DNA of 22,041 bases from Candidatus Nanopelagicales bacterium (lineage in GTDB: Bacteria; Actinomycetota; Actinomycetes; S36-B12): the NCBI GenBank assembly GCA_018399515.1, contig JAGYOB010000135.1, positions 1 through 22,041 on the forward strand, written 5' to 3'. Within the stretch, counting starts at the first letter, position 1; each line of letters begins with the position of its first letter. A program made the translations under genes and the position numbers. The notes beneath the pieces are model-generated. The model did no database searches and had not been told where the DNA came from. It worked only from the letters and a program-made list of their open reading frames with translations. Shown piece by piece: positions 1 to 7,740 of the stretch.

Positions 1-149
1 GTCGGGGCCAGGGGTTCCGCGAACGCCGCGATGCCCTCGCGCGTCAACTCCTCGATAATGGATTCCGCGATTGCATCGTCGACATCGATAATGGCGATGA
101 ACGACGTCCGGGATTCACCATCGTCAGGAGGCATCATCGGAGTCGTCAT
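1..149 (-). CDS. Conserved hypothetical protein, N-terminal part only
   Basis: This is the first 49 codons of a minus-strand gene that runs off the left edge. It starts at ATG 149-147, whose last two bases lie in the TGA stop of the following esterase gene (an ATGA overlap). The esterase is therefore downstream and probably translationally coupled to it. After a short polar start (MTTPMMPPDDGESR) the protein reads FIAIIDVDDAIAESIIEEL followed by TREGIAAFAEPLAP. This looks like a beta strand, a helix and a second strand, as in small ferredoxin-like or DUF2007-type domains where residues called E/A..LL..EGI recur. That family suggestion is only a resemblance. No function can be given from this fragment. 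The reading of the gene as real rests on the start/stop overlap and the sensible protein-like sequence. Confidence 0.55.
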   Translation of the reverse strand, partial: MTTPMMPPDDGESRTSFIAIIDVDDAIAESIIEELTREGIAAFAEPLAP

Positions 150-898
150 GACTGGGGTGACCTCTCCTGGACGAACCGCAGGCTTTGATCGAAGATCACA
201 TCCGCATCATTGTCCATCGTTGCGACGTGGAAAGAATTCATCAGGACTACTTCGCGCACATCCGTTGATGAGATGTGAGACAGAATCCACGCGGCGTTTG
301 AAGCCTCCACAACGTGATCGACCGCGCTGCGAAACAGCAGTAGTGGTTGGTCGACGGCCTGGATATCGGTTTTCACCGCAGACCACAGGTGCGTGAGGCT
401 ATGGGCTGCCTTGAGTGGAATCCGATCGTAGGCGCCTTCGTCCTGATCGGGCTTGTTGATGTCGTTGCTGATCCCGGGGAAGGACCCGACCACGTGCTTG
501 ATGATCGGCAGGGCGAAGCGATCGGGACGTTCGGAATGCACAGCAGGATTGACCAGAACGATCCCGCGGATGGCATCACCCTTCATCTCCGCGAGGCGAA
601 GGGTCAGCGAACCCCCCATGGACAGACCCATCACGAAGACGGTGGAGCAGCGCGCAGAGAGGTCACGGAAGGACCGGTCGGCTTCGGCATACCAGTCCTG
701 CCAGGTGGTGATGTTCATGTCCTGCCAGCGCGTTCCGTGCCCGGGTAGGCGCGGCACCCGGACGGTGAGTCCCTCATGAGCGAGGAATTCCCCCCAGGGT
801 CGCATGGACTTTGGGGAGCCGGTGAATCCATGCAGCAGGAGAACCCCGACGTCTCCGGCATCGTGATCGAATGGCTGGGCACCGGGCATGAGTGGCAT
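146..898 (-). CDS. Alpha/beta-hydrolase, esterase or monoacylglycerol lipase type
   Basis: A 250-residue serine hydrolase, probably cytoplasmic, that should cleave carboxyl or acylglycerol esters. A complete catalytic set is visible: the oxyanion-hole segment LLLHGFTGSP (residues 21-30), nucleophile Ser93 in GLSMGG, Asp194 in SAVDHVVE, and His224 in NSFHVATMDND. Length and motif spacing match the Est30/monoacylglycerol lipase group. The start was set at ATG 898 because a strong GGGAGGT lies at 912-906, seven bases upstream; a longer in-frame reading would run into the divergent acyltransferase gene. No signal peptide is seen. It is divergent from the acyltransferase and overlaps the preceding gene at its 3' end by ATGA. 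Its place beside plsC and glpK suggests glycerolipid turnover, but the substrate is inferred. Confidence 0.85.
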   Translation of the reverse strand: MPLMPGAQPFDHDAGDVGVLLLHGFTGSPKSMRPWGEFLAHEGLTVRVPRLPGHGTRWQDMNITTWQDWYAEADRSFRDLSARCSTVFVMGLSMGGSLTLRLAEMKGDAIRGIVLVNPAVHSERPDRFALPIIKHVVGSFPGISNDINKPDQDEGAYDRIPLKAAHSLTHLWSAVKTDIQAVDQPLLLFRSAVDHVVEASNAAWILSHISSTDVREVVLMNSFHVATMDNDADVIFDQSLRFVQERSPQS

Positions 899-905
899 CG
901 TGGCG

Positions 906-912
906 ACCTCCC
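906..912 (-). promoter_or_regulatory. Ribosome binding site of the esterase
   Basis: GGGAGGT on the minus strand, seven bases before ATG 898. It fixes the start of the esterase gene among several in-frame candidates further upstream. Confidence 0.7.
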
Positions 913-959
913 TGCGACTGACCGACGCACCCCGTGGCGCGTCTAGGCGATGGTCCCAC

Positions 960-965
960 AGCGTA
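960..965 (-). promoter_or_regulatory. Possible -10 element of the esterase gene
   Basis: TACGCT on the minus strand, the same hexamer used by crtE elsewhere in this window. It would give a leader of roughly 55 bases carrying the ribosome binding site. It lies back to back with the -10 element of the divergent acyltransferase gene, eight bases apart. No convincing -35 sequence is visible. Confidence 0.35.
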
Positions 966-972
966 GGACGGC

Positions 973-978
973 TAGGGT
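973..978 (+). promoter_or_regulatory. -10 element of plsC-like gene, leaderless
   Basis: TAGGGT ends seven bases before the GTG at 986, the spacing expected when transcription starts on the first base of the start codon. It also argues against the in-frame ATG at 950, which lies upstream of this element. No -35 consensus is visible. Confidence 0.55.
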
Positions 979-985
979 TGCCCGC

Positions 986-1687
986 GTGTTGTACTACTTT
1001 TTCAAACACGTCCTCATCGGTCCGTGGTTGCGGGTGCTCTTTCGCCCCTGGACCGAGGGCATGGAGGTGCTTCCGGACAGGGGGGGCGCCATCATCGCCA
1101 GCAACCACCTGTCCTTCTCAGACTCGTTCTTCCTTCCCTTGATGACGCGTCGGCGGATCACGTTCTTGGCCAAGGCGGAGTACTTCACCGGGAAAGGCAT
1201 CAAGGGCTTGCTCAGTCGGGCATTCTTCGCTGGCGTGGGGCAGGTTCCGATCGATCGATCCAGCGGCCGAGCTTCGGAGGCAGCCATCCACACCGGAGTC
1301 CGGGTCCTCGATGGTGGCGGGCTTCTGGGTATCTATCCGGAGGGAACACGCACCGCTGATGGACGGCTGTATCGAGGGCGTGTGGGAGTAGCGCGGATGG
1401 CCCTGGAAGCTGCTGTTCCGGTGATCCCGGTCGCGATGATGGCGACGTACGAGACCCAGCCGCCTGGGCGCATCCGGCCACGATTGCTGCGAGTGGGCGT
1501 CCGATTCGGTCAGCCTCTCGATTTCCGCCGGTACGAGGGCCTCGAAGGTGATCGCTTCATCCTCCGTTCGATCACCGACGAGATCATGTACTCGCTGATG
1601 CGGTTGTCCGGCCAGGAGTACGTTGATATGTACGCGACCAAGGCCAAGGCGAATCGCGATCGGGCGAACGCGGAGGCGAGTGCCTAG
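986..1687 (+). CDS. plsC: 1-acyl-sn-glycerol-3-phosphate acyltransferase family (PlsC)
   Basis: A 233-residue member of the PlsC/LPLAT family, which moves an acyl chain from acyl-CoA or acyl-ACP to lysophosphatidic acid or a related acceptor at the inner face of the membrane. The HX4D catalytic motif is NHLSFSD (His41, Asp46), block II/III is FFAGVGQVPIDR (about residues 80-91), and the glycerol-phosphate binding motif is PEGTR (118-122). The N-terminal YYFFKHVLIGPWLRVLF is a hydrophobic membrane-contacting segment, typical for the family. GTG 986 was chosen over ATG 950 because the -10 hexamer TAGGGT ends seven bases before it. Its TAG stop at 1685-1687 shares a CTAG tetranucleotide with the stop of the converging glycerol kinase gene. 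From memory, a gene of this family sits near aroG and pknL in mycobacteria (Rv2182c). The exact acceptor is not determined. Confidence 0.9.
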   Translation: MLYYFFKHVLIGPWLRVLFRPWTEGMEVLPDRGGAIIASNHLSFSDSFFLPLMTRRRITFLAKAEYFTGKGIKGLLSRAFFAGVGQVPIDRSSGRASEAAIHTGVRVLDGGGLLGIYPEGTRTADGRLYRGRVGVARMALEAAVPVIPVAMMATYETQPPGRIRPRLLRVGVRFGQPLDFRRYEGLEGDRFILRSITDEIMYSLMRLSGQEYVDMYATKAKANRDRANAEASA

Positions 1688-3180
1688 TCACGCTCGTGGC
1701 CGCCCGGGTCGGCCCAGCCGAGACTGCGGCGCACGGCATCGCGCCATCTCCGCCGGGCCCCGTGAATATCCTGTGTTTCGGGCATGAACCGACGATCGAC
1801 CCGGGCAGATTCGACGATGTCCGAGGGGCTGGACCAGACGCCGGTTCCCAGCCCCGCCAGGAAAGCCGCACCCAGTCCGGTGGTTTGCAGCTCCTGCGGG
1901 CGGAGTACGTCGATCCCGAGCACATCCGCCTGGATCTGGCAGAGGAGGTCGTTGGCCGCTGCTCCACCATCGACGTTGAGTTGGCGCAGCGACACCTGCG
2001 CTTCGGTCGCCATCAGGTCGACCACGTCGTTGACCTCGAAGGCGATGCCGTCCAATGTCGCCCGAGCGATGTGCGCTGCGGTCGTGCCGCGATGGATTCC
2101 GATGATCAGACCACGGGCATAGGGATCCCAGTCCGGTGCGCCCAAGCCGGTAAGAGCGGGGACGAACATCACACCCGCACTGTCGTCTACTGACCGCGCG
2201 AGCTGTTCGATCTCGGCCGCTGACGTGATGATTCCCAGACCATCGCGCAACCACTGGACTGCGGAACCGGTGACGAAGATCGCTCCCTCCAGGGCGAACG
2301 TGCGACTGCCATCCGGTGCACCGAGTGCGACGGTGGTGAGCAGGCCGCCGGGCGAGCGCACGATGTTCGCGCCGGTATTGACCAGGAGAAACGAACCCGT
2401 CCCGTAGGTGCATTTGGCATCACCGGGAGAGAAGCCGGTCTGTCCGATCAATGCGGCTTGCTGATCGCCGGCGATACCGGCGATGGGAACCTCCATCCCC
2501 AGGAACGTCGCCGGATCGGTGGTGGCGACTGTCCCGTAGGACGGCACGATCGCAGGGAGCGCGTCCAGAGGGATGTCGAAGATATCGGCGAGCTCGGTGC
2601 TGAATGCTGCCGAGTCCAGGTCGTACAGCAGTGTTCTCGATGCGTTCGTGTGATCGGTGATGTGGTGCAAGCCGCGAGTCATGCGGGCGATCAGGTAGGA
2701 GTCGACAGTGCCGATTGCCACCCGACCGGACACCACGTTGGACCAGGTGTCGGAGTCGTGGTCGCGCACCCAGGCGATCTTGGTCGCGCTGAAATACGGA
2801 TCAAGGCGTAGTCCGGTGCGCGCCCGGAGCAATTCCTCGTGTCCGGATTCGCGGAGTCGCTGGCAGTCCGGCGCGGTTCGGCGGTCTTGCCACACGATGG
2901 CTCGACGTGGGGCCCCCAGTGTCTCGCGATCCCAGAAGCACACCGTTTCGCGTTGATTGGTGATGCCCACGGCGCTGATCCCCTCCGGGCTAGCGGCGAG
3001 CGCCGCGCCGGTCGCCGACAGGGTGGCTGACCAGATCTCACCGGGATCGTGCTCCACCCAGCCGTCGGCGGGGAAATGCTGGGGGAACTCCGCGTAGCCA
3101 CGGGCGAGAACCCGGGTGTCGGATCCGACGACCAAAGCGGTGACCCCGGTGGTGCCAGCATCGAGAGCGAGGATGGCCAT
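1684..3180 (-). CDS. glpK: Glycerol kinase (FGGY family)
   Basis: A 498-residue cytoplasmic kinase of the FGGY family, predicted to make sn-glycerol 3-phosphate from glycerol and ATP. Expected glycerol-contact residues are present: Arg77-Glu78 in TNQRET, Trp97 in VWQDRRT, Tyr129 in DPYFSATK, and Asp239 in AGIAGDQQAAL. GTVDSYLIARMTRG, HTNASRTLLYDL, CTYGTGSFLLVNTG and the C-terminal GGAAANDLLCQIQAD are all family blocks. One oddity is the N-terminal phosphate loop, DAGTTGVTALVV, where most glycerol kinases have DQGTTSSRA. The loop is intact as DxGTT, but substrate preference could differ. ATG 3180 lies nine bases after a TACCCT hexamer. The gene is divergent from pfkA and converges on plsC, sharing CTAG. 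Together with the esterase and plsC it suggests glycerol recycling into phospholipid. Confidence 0.9.
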   Translation of the reverse strand: MAILALDAGTTGVTALVVGSDTRVLARGYAEFPQHFPADGWVEHDPGEIWSATLSATGAALAASPEGISAVGITNQRETVCFWDRETLGAPRRAIVWQDRRTAPDCQRLRESGHEELLRARTGLRLDPYFSATKIAWVRDHDSDTWSNVVSGRVAIGTVDSYLIARMTRGLHHITDHTNASRTLLYDLDSAAFSTELADIFDIPLDALPAIVPSYGTVATTDPATFLGMEVPIAGIAGDQQAALIGQTGFSPGDAKCTYGTGSFLLVNTGANIVRSPGGLLTTVALGAPDGSRTFALEGAIFVTGSAVQWLRDGLGIITSAAEIEQLARSVDDSAGVMFVPALTGLGAPDWDPYARGLIIGIHRGTTAAHIARATLDGIAFEVNDVVDLMATEAQVSLRQLNVDGGAAANDLLCQIQADVLGIDVLRPQELQTTGLGAAFLAGLGTGVWSSPSDIVESARVDRRFMPETQDIHGARRRWRDAVRRSLGWADPGGHERD

Positions 3181-3189
3181 GATCGGTCC

Positions 3190-3195
3190 AGGGTA
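3190..3195 (-). promoter_or_regulatory. -10 element of glpK
   Basis: TACCCT on the minus strand, ending nine bases before ATG 3180. The transcript would be leaderless or nearly so, and no ribosome binding site is visible. The same hexamer precedes aroG and mptA. Confidence 0.45.
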
Positions 3196-3211
3196 GACCC
3201 GAGGAACGGTC

Positions 3212-3217
3212 TAGGCT
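3212..3217 (+). promoter_or_regulatory. -10 element of pfkA
   Basis: TAGGCT in the 108-base divergent region between glpK and pfkA. It would give a leader of about 65 bases before ATG 3289, and this gene does carry a ribosome binding site, unlike the leaderless genes. The CTAGGCTG octamer recurs exactly at 20167-20174 and 21460-21467. Confidence 0.45.
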
Positions 3218-3276
3218 GGCTCCGTAAGCGGATACATGCCGAGTCGGTGCCCCCCGGGCGCTGAAGGCGACCATCG

Positions 3277-3282
3277 AAGGAG
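3277..3282 (+). promoter_or_regulatory. Ribosome binding site of pfkA
   Basis: AAGGAG, six bases before ATG 3289. It confirms the start of the phosphofructokinase. Confidence 0.7.
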
Positions 3283-3288
3283 TCGACG

Positions 3289-4314
3289 ATGCGGGTAGGC
3301 GTGCTCACCGGCGGGGGCGACTGTCCCGGCCTCAATGCGGTCATTCGTGCGGTGGTGCGCAAGGGGGTGAGTGAATACGGGTTCGACTTCGTGGGGTTCA
3401 AAGACGGCTGGCGGGGTCCGCTCGAGGCCGACACCATGACCTTGGACGTGGCCAGTGTCCGTGGGATTCTGCCGCGTGGCGGGACGATCCTCGGCTCATC
3501 GCGAACCAATCCTTTCTCGATCGACGGGGGTGTCGACCGCATCGAGGGGAATTTTGCGAGTCTGGGTGTCGACGCGCTCATCGCCATCGGTGGAGAAGAC
3601 ACCCTGGGAGTGGCGACGAAACTCGCCGATCATGGGCTGCCGGTTATCGGTGTGCCCAAGACGATCGACAACGATCTGAATGCGACTGATTACACCTTCG
3701 GATTCGACACCGCTGTGACGATCGCGACCGAGGCGATCGATCGACTCCACACGACAGCCGAATCCCATCACCGTGTCCTGGTGATCGAGGTCATGGGTCG
3801 CCACGCCGGATGGATCGCGTTGCATTCGGGCATGGCAGGCGGAGCGAACGGGATTTTGATCCCCGAGGTTCCCTTCGATCTCGACGAGGTGTGCGGGTGG
3901 GTCGAGAGCCGGTTCCAGTCGTCATATGCGCCGATCATCTGCGTCGCCGAAGGCGCCTTGCCCTCCGATGGCGATCTGATCACCAAGGACGCCAGCCGCG
4001 ATGCGTTCGGGCATGTGAAGTTGTCCGGAATCGGAGATTGGCTGGCCGCGGCGATCGAGGATCGCACCGGAAAGGAATCCCGGGCTGCGGTCCTCGGTCA
4101 CATTCAGCGGGGCGGCTCCCCGACGGCATTCGACCGTGTGCTGGCGACGAGATTCGGACTGAGCGCGATCGATGCCATCCACGACGGCGATCACGGGAAG
4201 ATGGTGGCACTGCGCGGGACCGACATCGTGCGCGTGCCGCTGGCCGATGCCACCGGCGAATTGAAGACGGTTCCGCTGGCCCGCTATGCCGAGGCCAGTG
4301 CGTTCTTCGGCTGA
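3289..4314 (+). CDS. pfkA: 6-phosphofructokinase, residues of the PPi-dependent type
   Basis: A 341-residue cytoplasmic phosphofructokinase that phosphorylates fructose 6-phosphate to fructose 1,6-bisphosphate. Family motifs are TGGGDCPGLNAVIR (residues 7-20), PRGGTILGSSR (62-72), GGEDTLG (101-107), PKTIDND (123-129, with the catalytic base Asp127), MGRHAGWIAL, and HIQRGGSPTAFDR. In E. coli numbering, which matches this protein directly, position 104 is Asp and 124 is Lys. ATP enzymes have Gly at 104; the Asp104/Lys124 pair is the known signature of PPi-dependent enzymes such as the one of Amycolatopsis methanolica. PPi, which would make the reaction reversible, is therefore the more likely phosphoryl donor. 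The gene has its own promoter and leader, and DAHP synthase follows 17 bases after its stop. Donor use is inferred, not shown. Confidence 0.9.
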   Translation: MRVGVLTGGGDCPGLNAVIRAVVRKGVSEYGFDFVGFKDGWRGPLEADTMTLDVASVRGILPRGGTILGSSRTNPFSIDGGVDRIEGNFASLGVDALIAIGGEDTLGVATKLADHGLPVIGVPKTIDNDLNATDYTFGFDTAVTIATEAIDRLHTTAESHHRVLVIEVMGRHAGWIALHSGMAGGANGILIPEVPFDLDEVCGWVESRFQSSYAPIICVAEGALPSDGDLITKDASRDAFGHVKLSGIGDWLAAAIEDRTGKESRAAVLGHIQRGGSPTAFDRVLATRFGLSAIDAIHDGDHGKMVALRGTDIVRVPLADATGELKTVPLARYAEASAFFG

Positions 4315-4318
4315 CGGG

Positions 4319-4324
4319 TACCCT
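4319..4324 (+). promoter_or_regulatory. -10 element of the DAHP synthase gene, leaderless
   Basis: TACCCT begins four bases after the pfkA stop and ends seven bases before GTG 4332. It allows DAHP synthase to be transcribed independently of pfkA, with no untranslated leader. No ribosome binding site is present in this 17-base gap. Confidence 0.5.
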
Positions 4325-4331
4325 TAGCCAT

Positions 4332-5657
4332 GTGTCCGATCTGACCTGGCCCGAGCTGCCGGCTGTACAGCAACCGGTGTGGCCCGATGAGGCGCACCTC
4401 GAACGAGTGCTGGCCGAATTAGCAGCGATGCCTCCGCTGGTATTTGCCGGGGAGTGCGACACCCTGACCGAGCAGCTCGGGAAGGCCGCCCTCGGTGAGG
4501 CTTTCGTCCTGACCGGTGGCGATTGCGCGGAGACTTTCGCGGCTAACACGGCTGATTCGATCCGGGCCCGGTTGAAGACCGTGCTGCAGATGTCGGTCGT
4601 GTTGACCTATGCAGCCTCCCTTCCCGTGGTCAAACTCGGCCGTGTCGCGGGGCAATACTTCAAGCCGCGGAGCAATCCGATCGAGGTCCGCGGTGGGATG
4701 GAACTTCCCAGTTACCTCGGGGATGCGGTCAATGCGCTGGACTTCACACCTGAATCCCGCAAGCCCGATCCCGATCGGTTGCTGAAGGCCTATCACGCCT
4801 CGGGTTCGGCACTGAACCTGATTCGCGCCTTCACCCAGGGTGGCTATGCCGATCTGCGCCAGGTCCACGCATGGAACACTGATTTCGTACGAGACTCCAC
4901 CGCGGGTCAGCGGTATGAGCGGGTCGCCGGTGAGATCGATCGCGCCCTGCGTTTCATGCAGGCGTGCGGAGCCGATCCCGAGGAGTTCCACCGGGTCGAC
5001 TTCTATGCCGCGCATGAAGCCTTGAGCCTGGTCTACGAACGGGCCCTGACCCGCATCGATTCACGTACCGGCGCGCCCTACGATGTCTCGGGGCATTTCC
5101 TGTGGATCGGTGAGCGCACCCGGGCAGTCGACGGAGCGCACGTGCATTTCGCATCGACGATCCGTAACCCGGTCGGAGTGAAGGTGGGCCCGACCGCATC
5201 GCCAGATGAGATCCTCGAGGTAGTGGAGCGGCTCGACCCGGACAAAACCCCCGGTCGACTGACCTTGATCACCCGTATGGGCGCCGGCACCGTAACCGAG
5301 GCATTGCCAGCGATCGTGCAGAAGGTCGAGGCAAGTGGGCACCCGGTGCTGTGGGTGTGCGATCCCATGCACGGCAACACTTTCGAAGCCTCATCGGGGC
5401 ACAAGACGCGGTCCTTTGACGATGTGCTCGCCGAGGTCCATGGATTCTTCGACGTGCACCGCCGCCTGGGAACGATTCCCGGTGGCATTCACGTCGAGTT
5501 GACCGGCGATGACGTCACCGAGTGCGTCGGTGGCACCGCCGGAGTCGCCGAGGACGGTCTGGGGCAGCGGTATGAGACGGCCTGCGACCCCCGGTTGAAT
5601 CGCGAGCAATCCCTGGAGCTGTCGTTCCTTGTCGCCGACATGCTCCTCAAGCGCTGA
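4332..5657 (+). CDS. aroG: Class II 3-deoxy-D-arabino-heptulosonate 7-phosphate synthase
   Basis: A 441-residue enzyme that condenses phosphoenolpyruvate with erythrose 4-phosphate, the first step of the shikimate pathway. It is the plant/actinobacterial class II type. Signature blocks are TGGDCAETF with metal ligand Cys65 (residues 61-69), KLGRVAGQYFKPRS (101-114), DFYAAHEALSL, SGHFLWIGERTR, and VCDPMHGNT near the C-terminus. Length matches the family (about 450 residues). The start is GTG 4332; the overlapping ATG at 4330 leads to a stop after four codons, and a longer in-frame reading would run through pfkA. The gene follows pfkA by 17 bases and faces the kinase gene downstream. From memory, aroG lies beside pknL in mycobacteria and corynebacteria (Rv2178c near Rv2176). 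Allosteric control cannot be read from the sequence. Confidence 0.95.
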   Translation: MSDLTWPELPAVQQPVWPDEAHLERVLAELAAMPPLVFAGECDTLTEQLGKAALGEAFVLTGGDCAETFAANTADSIRARLKTVLQMSVVLTYAASLPVVKLGRVAGQYFKPRSNPIEVRGGMELPSYLGDAVNALDFTPESRKPDPDRLLKAYHASGSALNLIRAFTQGGYADLRQVHAWNTDFVRDSTAGQRYERVAGEIDRALRFMQACGADPEEFHRVDFYAAHEALSLVYERALTRIDSRTGAPYDVSGHFLWIGERTRAVDGAHVHFASTIRNPVGVKVGPTASPDEILEVVERLDPDKTPGRLTLITRMGAGTVTEALPAIVQKVEASGHPVLWVCDPMHGNTFEASSGHKTRSFDDVLAEVHGFFDVHRRLGTIPGGIHVELTGDDVTECVGGTAGVAEDGLGQRYETACDPRLNREQSLELSFLVADMLLKR

Positions 5658-5703
5658 GGTATCTGCGCCGCAGGCTCTGCGTGGGTCCTCGCCTCTTCGG
5701 TGT

Positions 5704-5724
5704 CACCGGTTGTGCAGCCCGGTG
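5704..5724. terminator. Weak hairpin between two converging genes
   Basis: CACCGG (5704-5709) and CCGGTG (5719-5724) form a six-pair stem with a nine-base loop, between the stops of aroG and the kinase gene. There is no T-run on either side, so it would be a weak or factor-assisted terminator at most. Confidence 0.3.
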
Positions 5725-5727
5725 GGG

Positions 5728-7644
5728 TCAGATGATGGTGATCGTCACCGTGGAACCGACCGGAATGAACGAACCGGCTCGCGGGTCTTGATTGATGACA
5801 CGATTGAGCGGGGTGAATGGACCCTCCTGCACATTCGCCACGAGTCCGAGACTCTCGATCAAGGCGACGGCATCCTCGCGGAACATGTCGAGCAGGTAGG
5901 GCACCTCGACCGGCGGCGGCCCCTTGGAGACCACGAGGGTGACGGTGCCACCGACCTCGACCTTCTCACCGGCTGCGGGCACGCTGGAGATCACCGTGCC
6001 GGTGGACCAGACCGTGGAGAACTCCTCGGTTGTGTCCACCTGCAGACCCTCGGCGGATAGCGTGGAGGTTGCCTCGTCGACCGGTGAACCGGCGAGGTCG
6101 GGCAGTCGGACCGGTTGCGGGCCCTTGGAGACCACCAGATCAACCGGGCTATCGGCCTTCAGCTCCTCGCCGGGGCCGGGGGTGGAGGACACGACCTCGC
6201 CGTCGGGGATCAGGTCATCCCAGGCTGTGGAGACATCACCGACACGAAGCCCGGCAGCGGTCACCGCATCGACGGCCTGGGCCTCGTTTAGTCCGGTGAG
6301 AACGGGGACGGCGAAGCGCTCTGGTCCCAAGGACACGGTGACCGCGATATCGGTGCCGGGGGAGACGGCTGCCCCTGGCGCTGGGTCGGCCGCCAGCACG
6401 ATGCCGGCGGCGACCGTCTCGCTGTAGGCCTCTGCGACGACCGACAGGCTCAGGTCATTTTGTGTGGCGAGATTCGTGGCGGCTGCGACGTCGAGGCCGA
6501 GGACACCGGGAACGGCGATGGTTCGCCCGGGTCCGGCCGCGAGGTACCAGGCGCCGAAGGCCGCGCCGGCGACAGCGCCAAGCAGGAGCACGATGGCGAT
6601 GGCCGGCCCCCATCGCCGACGACGACGAGGGCCATCGATCTCCGCGGTATCACCGGCTCGATCCCGTCGTGACGGTTCCGACGCGCCTCGGGGTGCGATG
6701 GTTTCGGTGGGTCGATCGACGACCAGCGTCGCTGCCGGCGCCACGGGATCGGTGTAGGTGTCGGCCAGGGGGCGTGGCGGGGCGAGAGTGCGACGAACCG
6801 CACGCACGCGTTCGGTGAACTCGGCGCAATCGGCGTATCGCTGGGCGGGATCTCGCCGCGTGGCGATCTCGACGAGGTCATCGACATCGGCATCGATATC
6901 GATGACCAGAGACAAGGATGAGGGACGCGGAACATCGGCATTGACGTGCTGGTAGGCCACGCTCAGGGGTGACTCACCAGCGAAAGGTACCGAGCCGGTC
7001 AGCATCTCGAACAGGCAGATTCCCGCGCCGTACACGTCTGAACGAGCATCGGAGGAGCCTTGCTCGACGTGTTCGGGGGACAGATATGCCACCGTGCCGA
7101 TGAGCAGTCCCTGGGTTGCTGTCGCCGAAGTGACGGCACGGGCGAGTCCGAAGTCGGTGACCTTCACGCGCCCGTCGTCGGAGATCAAGATGTTCTCCGG
7201 TTTGACGTCCCGGTGGACGAACCCGGCGCGGTGGGCAGCGCCGAGGGCTTCGAGTACCGGTTCGAGGATCGCCAGGGCCTGCGCGGCGGAGAGGCGTCCG
7301 TGCTGATTGAGAACATCACGCAGTGTGCGCCCGGATACGTACTCCATGACCAGGTAGGGGAGTCCGTCCGTGGTGCCCTGATCGTGAACAGCGACCACAT
7401 GGGGGTGGGATAACGATGCGGCCGCTTTGGCCTCGCGGCGGAAGCGGTCGACGAACGCGCCATCCTCGGCGAGCGAGGGGTGCATGACCTTCAAGGCGAC
7501 GATCCGGTCAAGCCGGGAATCGAGGGCTTCGTAGACGGTGGCCATCCCGCCGCGAGCGATCCGGGCGCGGACCAGATAGCGGCCATCGAGCTCACGACCG
7601 ACGAGCGCATCGGTCGCGGCTGGTGGCGGCATAGTCGTCCCCAT
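5728..7644 (-). CDS. pknL: PASTA-domain Ser/Thr protein kinase, PknL-like
   Basis: A 638-residue membrane-anchored Ser/Thr kinase. The N-terminal kinase domain spans about residues 22-285: glycine loop IARGGMATVY, Lys52 in VALKVM, catalytic HRDVKPEN (144-151), DFG (164-166), and APE-equivalent SPEH (189-192). A proline-rich linker follows, then a basic stop-transfer (RRRRRW) and one transmembrane segment (about 346-370). The extracellular part holds four PASTA repeats from about residue 376 to the end, each separated by blocks such as VVSKGP and PxVxxP. PASTA domains bind peptidoglycan fragments or lipid II, so the kinase probably reports on wall synthesis. ATG 7644 was chosen because it follows TACACT by nine bases and sits just before the kinase fold. 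Its position next to aroG and near mptA matches PknL of corynebacteria rather than the PknB/division cluster. Confidence 0.9.
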   Translation of the reverse strand: MGTTMPPPAATDALVGRELDGRYLVRARIARGGMATVYEALDSRLDRIVALKVMHPSLAEDGAFVDRFRREAKAAASLSHPHVVAVHDQGTTDGLPYLVMEYVSGRTLRDVLNQHGRLSAAQALAILEPVLEALGAAHRAGFVHRDVKPENILISDDGRVKVTDFGLARAVTSATATQGLLIGTVAYLSPEHVEQGSSDARSDVYGAGICLFEMLTGSVPFAGESPLSVAYQHVNADVPRPSSLSLVIDIDADVDDLVEIATRRDPAQRYADCAEFTERVRAVRRTLAPPRPLADTYTDPVAPAATLVVDRPTETIAPRGASEPSRRDRAGDTAEIDGPRRRRRWGPAIAIVLLLGAVAGAAFGAWYLAAGPGRTIAVPGVLGLDVAAATNLATQNDLSLSVVAEAYSETVAAGIVLAADPAPGAAVSPGTDIAVTVSLGPERFAVPVLTGLNEAQAVDAVTAAGLRVGDVSTAWDDLIPDGEVVSSTPGPGEELKADSPVDLVVSKGPQPVRLPDLAGSPVDEATSTLSAEGLQVDTTEEFSTVWSTGTVISSVPAAGEKVEVGGTVTLVVSKGPPPVEVPYLLDMFREDAVALIESLGLVANVQEGPFTPLNRVINQDPRAGSFIPVGSTVTITII

Positions 7645-7653
7645 GATGCCTCG

Positions 7654-7659
7654 AGTGTA
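7654..7659 (-). promoter_or_regulatory. -10 element of the kinase gene
   Basis: TACACT on the minus strand, ending nine bases before ATG 7644. It implies a leaderless or very short-leader transcript. Confidence 0.4.
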
Positions 7660-7670
7660 GGTCGCGAAAG

Positions 7671-7682
7671 GCGGAAAACCGC
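7671..7682. other. Small perfect hairpin in the divergent region
   Basis: GCGGAAAACCGC is a four-pair perfect stem with an AAAA loop, in the 96-base gap between the divergent kinase and PPOX-fold genes. A second possible stem, GGAC with GTCC (about 7686-7702), follows directly. They may be part of the 5' leader of the PPOX-fold gene or an operator. No recognised riboswitch is seen. Confidence 0.25.
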
Positions 7683-7740
7683 GGAGGACACCGGTGGGGT
7701 CCTGCGTGCGTTCACCGGATCCGACCGGCAGGATGGTGGG

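Noticed and set aside
31..396. Open frame on the plus strand at the left edge
   Set aside because: It is antisense to the esterase and to the partial gene at 1-149, and its protein is low-complexity Arg/Pro-rich sequence without a family motif.
1248..1260. CGATCGATCGATC run inside plsC
   Set aside because: It encodes the normal PIDRSS region of the acyltransferase and occurs as a longer repeat nowhere else.
3810..4331. In-frame extension of DAHP synthase upstream of GTG 4332
   Set aside because: It lies within pfkA in another frame, is Arg-rich and unlike any DAHP synthase N-terminus; the leaderless promoter and family length favour 4332.
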